Shown: positions 63,999-64,000 of the stretch, piece by piece
Position numbering within the stretch: position 1 is the first letter of the stretch
Layout: every line of letters starts with the position of its first letter
From: an uncultured Bacteroidales bacterium
GTDB lineage: Bacteria > Bacteroidota > Bacteroidia > Bacteroidales > Bacteroidaceae
Direction of reading: 5' to 3'
NCBI GenBank assembly: GCA_902798615.1
Contig: CADBXL010000003.1
Coordinates: forward strand, 85,288 to 149,287
DNA: 64,000 nt
Translations under genes and position numbers: made by a program
The notes under the pieces: generated by a model
Database searches by the model: none
The model's input: only the letters and a program-made list of their open reading frames with translations
Told to the model about the DNA's origin: nothing

Positions 63999-64000
63999 TG

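Overview
The window comes from a Bacteroidales genome, most like Prevotella or a close relative. The promoters that can be read have the Bacteroidetes form (TTTG or TTG, about 20 nt, then TAnnTTTG). The housekeeping genes are Bacteroidetes-like (SecA with a SEC-C tail, rsfS-ftsH-cdsA, purA-hisS, reverse rubrerythrin beside a Fur/PerR regulator). The second half is a capsule/O-antigen-type locus. The core genes have mixed base composition, whereas the polysaccharide locus at about 44-62 kb is clearly AT-rich.

Layout. 1-10.1 kb: the 3' part of secA, an orphan ABC ATPase, a small conserved protein, the GDP-fucose route (manC-like, gmd, fcl), purA and hisS. 10.2-16.5 kb: a truncated pectin-esterase fusion, a 1.26 kb repeat field, a Fur/PerR-like regulator, rubrerythrin and two secreted proteins. 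16.6-25.3 kb: an acyl-activating/ACP/acyltransferase fusion, a TonB-domain protein, tRNA-Arg(CCG), cdsA-ftsH-rsfS and tRNA-Gln(CTG). 25.5-32.6 kb: an ADP-ribosyltransferase-like small module, an antitoxin-like gene with an operator, a cupin, a VanZ-like protein, two nucleotidyltransferase paralogues, a DUF559 endonuclease and a glycosyltransferase. 32.7-43.7 kb: an accessory block with a DUF6266-like protein, two unknown genes, a DUF3987/CHC2-primase/DUF5675 set, an unknown two-gene operon, a candidate small RNA and an Rpn-type nuclease. 44.0-61.8 kb: a minus-strand polysaccharide cluster with flippase, polymerase, many glycosyltransferases, pyruvyl transferase, acyltransferases and a CDP-polyol-phosphate module (IspD/TarI-like enzyme plus TagF-like transferase). 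62.1-63.9 kb: a second ADP-ribosyltransferase-like module and a YafQ-type toxin-antitoxin pair.

The most striking features are repeats and small modules. Short palindromic repeats (core CCCCCTACGCAGGGGG) lie between genes and also inside reading frames. A 39-bp unit is present four times in frame in the DUF559 gene and twice at the start of a neighbouring nucleotidyltransferase gene. Two nucleotidyltransferase paralogues carry different repeat families at the same linker, and the primase carries a different repeat also found beside the tRNA-Arg gene. The two DUF3990-like modules appear to use the same partner domains in split form (two small genes flanking the enzyme) and in fused form (one gene). 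Two exact-period 80-bp repeats upstream of rsfS form hairpins whose stems differ by compensating changes.

Functional assignments are by motif and family recognition from the sequence alone; no database search was run.
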